Part shown: piece after piece, positions 61,535 through 64,000 of the stretch
Layout of the letters: each line of letters opens with the position of its first letter
How positions within the stretch are numbered: position 1 is the first letter of the stretch
Source: Pleomorphovibrio marinus
GTDB taxonomy: Bacteria; Bacteroidota; Bacteroidia; Cytophagales; Cyclobacteriaceae
Direction of reading: 5' to 3'
Length of the DNA: 64,000 nucleotides
Assembly: GCF_003347495.1 (NCBI RefSeq)
Contig: NZ_QCXY01000004.1
Coordinates: forward strand, 248,001-312,000
The notes under the pieces: generated by a model
What the model was told of the DNA's origin: nothing
The model's database searches: none
The model's input: the letters and a program-made list of their open reading frames with translations, nothing else
Made by a program: the position numbers and the translations under genes

Positions 61535-62206
61535 TTACTTTATCAAAAAACCTGCGATAAATGCTGCCTGCAAAGACCTGGTGCCTTCATCAAAATGTAC
61601 ATGATCTACAAAGGTTTCAGACCCCAAGTTCTCCGTAAACCGATGGAGATCAATAATCTCTGCACCAAACTCCTTCCCTACTTTATCCCCTACCTCATTG
61701 TATTGCATCAAGTCTTTTTCGAATCGGTGAAAGGACGTGGATCTGTTGTTGTGCCTTTCCTCATCCAAGGGCGTGGTCCTTACCCAAACTACCTTTGTCC
61801 CAATCTCCACTGCCAGGGCATAAATGCTCCGGAGATTTTCTTCATATTGGGTTATGGAAACCTGTATTTCCCCGGATTCGGGATCCCTTTTAATATCGTG
61901 AAGGCCACAATTGAGAAGCAAAATATCCGGGGCAAAGGTGGGGTCCTCCCTTTTCTTTTGTAGGTACTCCAACACCATTCCCGAATCACCCCCATTGGCG
62001 CCTTGGGGTTGGTCCAAGTCCTGGGAGTCTTTACCATCATCCCTTTTTCTGTCATACCTGTAAAATCCATCTAAGTATTGCTCCAGGTATGGCCCATATT
62101 GAATGGAAATGCTATCTCCAATCACAAATAGTTTGGGCAAAGGCGTGTTTACATTTGACATAAGGAAGAATAAGGAAATTATTGCAGAAAACAGGAGCTT
62201 ATGCAT
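61535..62206 (-). CDS. SGNH/GDSL-family hydrolase
   Basis: A 223-residue secreted protein from the ATG at 62206, whose signal is KLLFSAIISLFFLMSNVNT; the frame is open 23 codons further into the neighbour's end. Block I is LFVIGDSISIQYG, block III appears as LLNCGLHDIKRD and block V as VDHVHFDEGTRSL with Asp and His both present. It is probably a carbohydrate esterase. It follows the phosphodiesterase gene by 10 bp and is co-transcribed with it. Confidence 0.85.
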   Translation of the reverse strand: MHKLLFSAIISLFFLMSNVNTPLPKLFVIGDSISIQYGPYLEQYLDGFYRYDRKRDDGKDSQDLDQPQGANGGDSGMVLEYLQKKREDPTFAPDILLLNCGLHDIKRDPESGEIQVSITQYEENLRSIYALAVEIGTKVVWVRTTPLDEERHNNRSTSFHRFEKDLMQYNEVGDKVGKEFGAEIIDLHRFTENLGSETFVDHVHFDEGTRSLQAAFIAGFLIK

Positions 62207-62216
62207 ATTAGTTGTT

Positions 62217-63716
62217 TTATGGTATAAGGCCTCTGCTGGTAAAGGTATGGTCCATATAGAAATGGTTTCCCACATTTTTTATTACCACCCCTAAAGAATA
62301 AGTGCCCCAGGAATGAGTGCTTTCCACGAAAATCGTGTCCACGTGATAATCGGGCAAGTCGCCTCCATTATCCTTAAGTATTTCCGACATTATCCTGCCC
62401 TCCTTTTCCTTCGCGGGAGCAATGCCATGTAATTTCAGGACGGTGGGCAAGATATCCACTATTGCAGTGGGAGCTTTGTTAGGGAACTTCTCTTTGAAAA
62501 GTGGCCCTATAGCCATCAATGGGGGGTGCATTTCATAGGGGCTGGAGCTGCCGTGACCAGCCACGCCATTGTTATTGCTGTACCCTTTGAACCCAAATTC
62601 GTTGGTTTCATCCGACCAGTTCATGTCCACCAAAATACTTGACTTTCTTTCCCTATGCCCCCACTGTATGGCCTCAAAAGATAAGGTTCCCTGCACAGAC
62701 CCTGCCCAACTGCCATTCTCCTTTCCTGTTGTAAATAAGGCACCTACCCAAGGTTCCCCTTGTAAGCCTGCCACTACTTCTTCCTTTTGTTTTTCATCCT
62801 CTAAATAGATAGCTCCACCAGCCACTTTCGCCTCTATCCCTTTTTCCTTTAACCAATTTTCTAAACCTGGATTACCCTCATGAGTGACAAAGCCGTGATC
62901 CGCAGTTATTATTAAATGGAACCTATCTTGCCAGCCAATGCTATCCACATGTTCCCAGATGTCACGTACTTGTCCATCCAAAAACTGCATGACCGAAAGG
63001 GTTTCGGGAGCACCTACACCGTAGGTATGGGCTGTTCCATCCGGGTCTGAAAGCCACATCGTACATACATCAGGGCCATGCTCCTCAAAGGCCAATGCCT
63101 TGAATGCCTCCACTACCCATTTGTGCCGTTCTTCGTTGGGGGTTTCCTTTTCTGGTATAGTACCCAATTTTTCTGTCAGTTCAACTTTCAGGTCTTCCGG
63201 CATAAATAAATCTGGATTCACCAAGCCTCCACCCTTTGTAAGGTGATTAAGCAGAAAGGATTGCCCTGTGGTTCCGGTACTAAAAACCATGTATTTCAAC
63301 CCTGCTTCCTCGAGAATTTCCCCAAAGGAGGAAGTAGTTAAGAGTCCACCAGAAAGCTTTTCCCCTGCTTCCATCAGCTCCTGGGCATTGCCGGTATTGA
63401 TCACTTTTTCTGTAGAAACCTCAGCCAAATAAATGCTGTTGCCTAACAATCCGTGGGTTTGCGGAAAGGCACCCGTTGCATAGGAAGACGAATTCACCCG
63501 CGTTACAGAGGGAAATGTAGCATGGTGATCTTCATTATAGACTCCATCTTGCTTCATTTTGTATAGAAAAGGGGTGTTTTCTTCACTAATATAGTCGGGA
63601 CGCATACCATCCAAAACCACTATCAGTGTTTTATACCGTAAAGCCTCCTCCTTGTTGGAATTACAGGAAACCAGCAAAAAGAGACCTAAAATCGGAAGAA
63701 GAATAGGGTTTGTCAT
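62217..63716 (-). CDS. Ectonucleotide pyrophosphatase/phosphodiesterase-type lipoprotein
   Basis: A 499-residue lipoprotein (lipobox LFLLVSC, Cys18). It belongs to the alkaline phosphatase superfamily: metal-binding Asp36 in LIVVLDGMRPDY, nucleophile Thr72 in HATFPSVTRVN, ITADHGFVTHEG with two further ligands, and GVAGHGSSSPYEMHPPLMAIGP near the end. The NPP group hydrolyses phosphodiester or pyrophosphate bonds, and sometimes sulfates. It lies 6 bp after the truncated membrane-protein gene, so the three form an operon with the SGNH hydrolase. Confidence 0.88.
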   Translation of the reverse strand: MTNPILLPILGLFLLVSCNSNKEEALRYKTLIVVLDGMRPDYISEENTPFLYKMKQDGVYNEDHHATFPSVTRVNSSSYATGAFPQTHGLLGNSIYLAEVSTEKVINTGNAQELMEAGEKLSGGLLTTSSFGEILEEAGLKYMVFSTGTTGQSFLLNHLTKGGGLVNPDLFMPEDLKVELTEKLGTIPEKETPNEERHKWVVEAFKALAFEEHGPDVCTMWLSDPDGTAHTYGVGAPETLSVMQFLDGQVRDIWEHVDSIGWQDRFHLIITADHGFVTHEGNPGLENWLKEKGIEAKVAGGAIYLEDEKQKEEVVAGLQGEPWVGALFTTGKENGSWAGSVQGTLSFEAIQWGHRERKSSILVDMNWSDETNEFGFKGYSNNNGVAGHGSSSPYEMHPPLMAIGPLFKEKFPNKAPTAIVDILPTVLKLHGIAPAKEKEGRIMSEILKDNGGDLPDYHVDTIFVESTHSWGTYSLGVVIKNVGNHFYMDHTFTSRGLIP

Positions 63717-63722
63717 TGGGTA

Positions 63723-64000
63723 TTAAAGTTCGTTTTGGGCATGAAGTTTAGGCTTATTTTTATAGTTTCCCAAGCCTACTAATAGTGAGGAAAGGAATAG
63801 GAACAGAATTACAATAAAGGTAATATTGATCAAAACCCCTTGCCATCCAAGATCACTTACTTCAAGAAATGGATAAGGATAAAAACCTGAATACCTTCCC
63901 CTTATAAGTACGTAGATAAGGTAACTAAAAGGATAGATTAACCACTTGGGTATATTTCTCCATGGAGTGGGAATAAATCCTGTATATTTCCACCAGTATA
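63723..64000 (-). CDS. Pr6Pr-family membrane protein, 5' end outside the window
   Basis: The last 91 residues of a membrane protein. The frame is open from the window edge to TAA at 63725-63723. IYPFSYLIYVLIRGRYSGFY, PYPFLEVSDLGWQG and VLINITFIVILFLFLSSLL match the C-terminal half of the Pr6Pr (FAR-17a/AIG1-like) family, with two transmembrane helices. Members are uncharacterised in bacteria; eukaryotic relatives hydrolyse fatty-acid esters of hydroxy fatty acids. Its stop lies 6 bp before the NPP gene. Confidence 0.7.
   Translation of the reverse strand, partial: YWWKYTGFIPTPWRNIPKWLIYPFSYLIYVLIRGRYSGFYPYPFLEVSDLGWQGVLINITFIVILFLFLSSLLVGLGNYKNKPKLHAQNEL

Overview
The window reads as chromosomal DNA of a Bacteroidota bacterium, most likely order Cytophagales, family Cyclobacteriaceae or near it. 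Reasons: a SusC/SusD pair with its own FecI-type sigma factor and FecR anti-sigma factor, many lipoproteins and Tat-exported oxidoreductases, a DUF4221 protein, TAnnTTTG-type promoters, few Shine-Dalgarno sequences, and split amino-acid operons. This taxonomic call is inference from content; no 16S or tRNA gene was seen.

Layout. 0.3-5.3 kb: an ArsR-like regulator, then two Tat-exported Gfo/Idh/MocA oxidoreductases and a sodium:solute symporter. 5.3-6.9 kb: a two-gene kinase pair (phosphotransferase plus P-loop ATPase). 6.9-14.1 kb: a heparinase II/III-like lyase, a (beta/alpha)8 glycosidase-like lipoprotein, a DUF1593 nucleoside-hydrolase-like protein and a TPR sensor kinase. 14.2-18.3 kb: a small integral membrane protein, a phosphoribosyltransferase, a TonB-dependent receptor and an aldo/keto reductase, all on +. 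18.4-20.4 kb: a TetR regulator and an AarF/ABC1 kinase. 20.9-24.3 kb: a DUF4221 lipoprotein, an S41 protease and an SGNH-like lipoprotein. 24.9-32.1 kb: ECF sigma, FecR, SusC (with STN domain) and SusD. 32.3-36.5 kb: an enolase-superfamily enzyme, a PhoD-like phosphatase and a small lipoprotein.

37.2-48.9 kb is the biosynthetic core on the minus strand: hisH-hisA-hisF-hisIE followed by a gamma-glutamylcyclotransferase-like gene; phenylalanine 4-monooxygenase; and a complete trpE-G-D-C-F-B-A operon ending in a DAHP synthase, so the first step of the shikimate pathway is co-expressed with the tryptophan branch. Upstream of trpE is a short leader ORF with three consecutive Trp codons followed by a strong intrinsic terminator: a classical ribosome-mediated attenuator. 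49.5-64 kb holds housekeeping and mixed genes: the 4.5S SRP RNA, transaldolase, FtsE, a CCA-adding enzyme, penicillin acylase, a MobA-like nucleotidyltransferase, a K+ channel with two RCK pairs, an aldo/keto reductase, an SGNH hydrolase, a nucleotide pyrophosphatase/phosphodiesterase and, at the right edge, a truncated Pr6Pr membrane protein.

Scattered through the intergenic spaces is a structured repeat family of about 160 bp (copies near 15.3, 35.2, 36.8, 49.0, 49.3, 49.4, 59.5, 59.6 and perhaps 61.4 kb). It is built of hairpins, one of which shows a compensatory base-pair change between copies. Some copies abut the start of a gene exactly (the trp leader peptide and the K+ channel). No IS element, CRISPR array, tRNA or origin was recognised.
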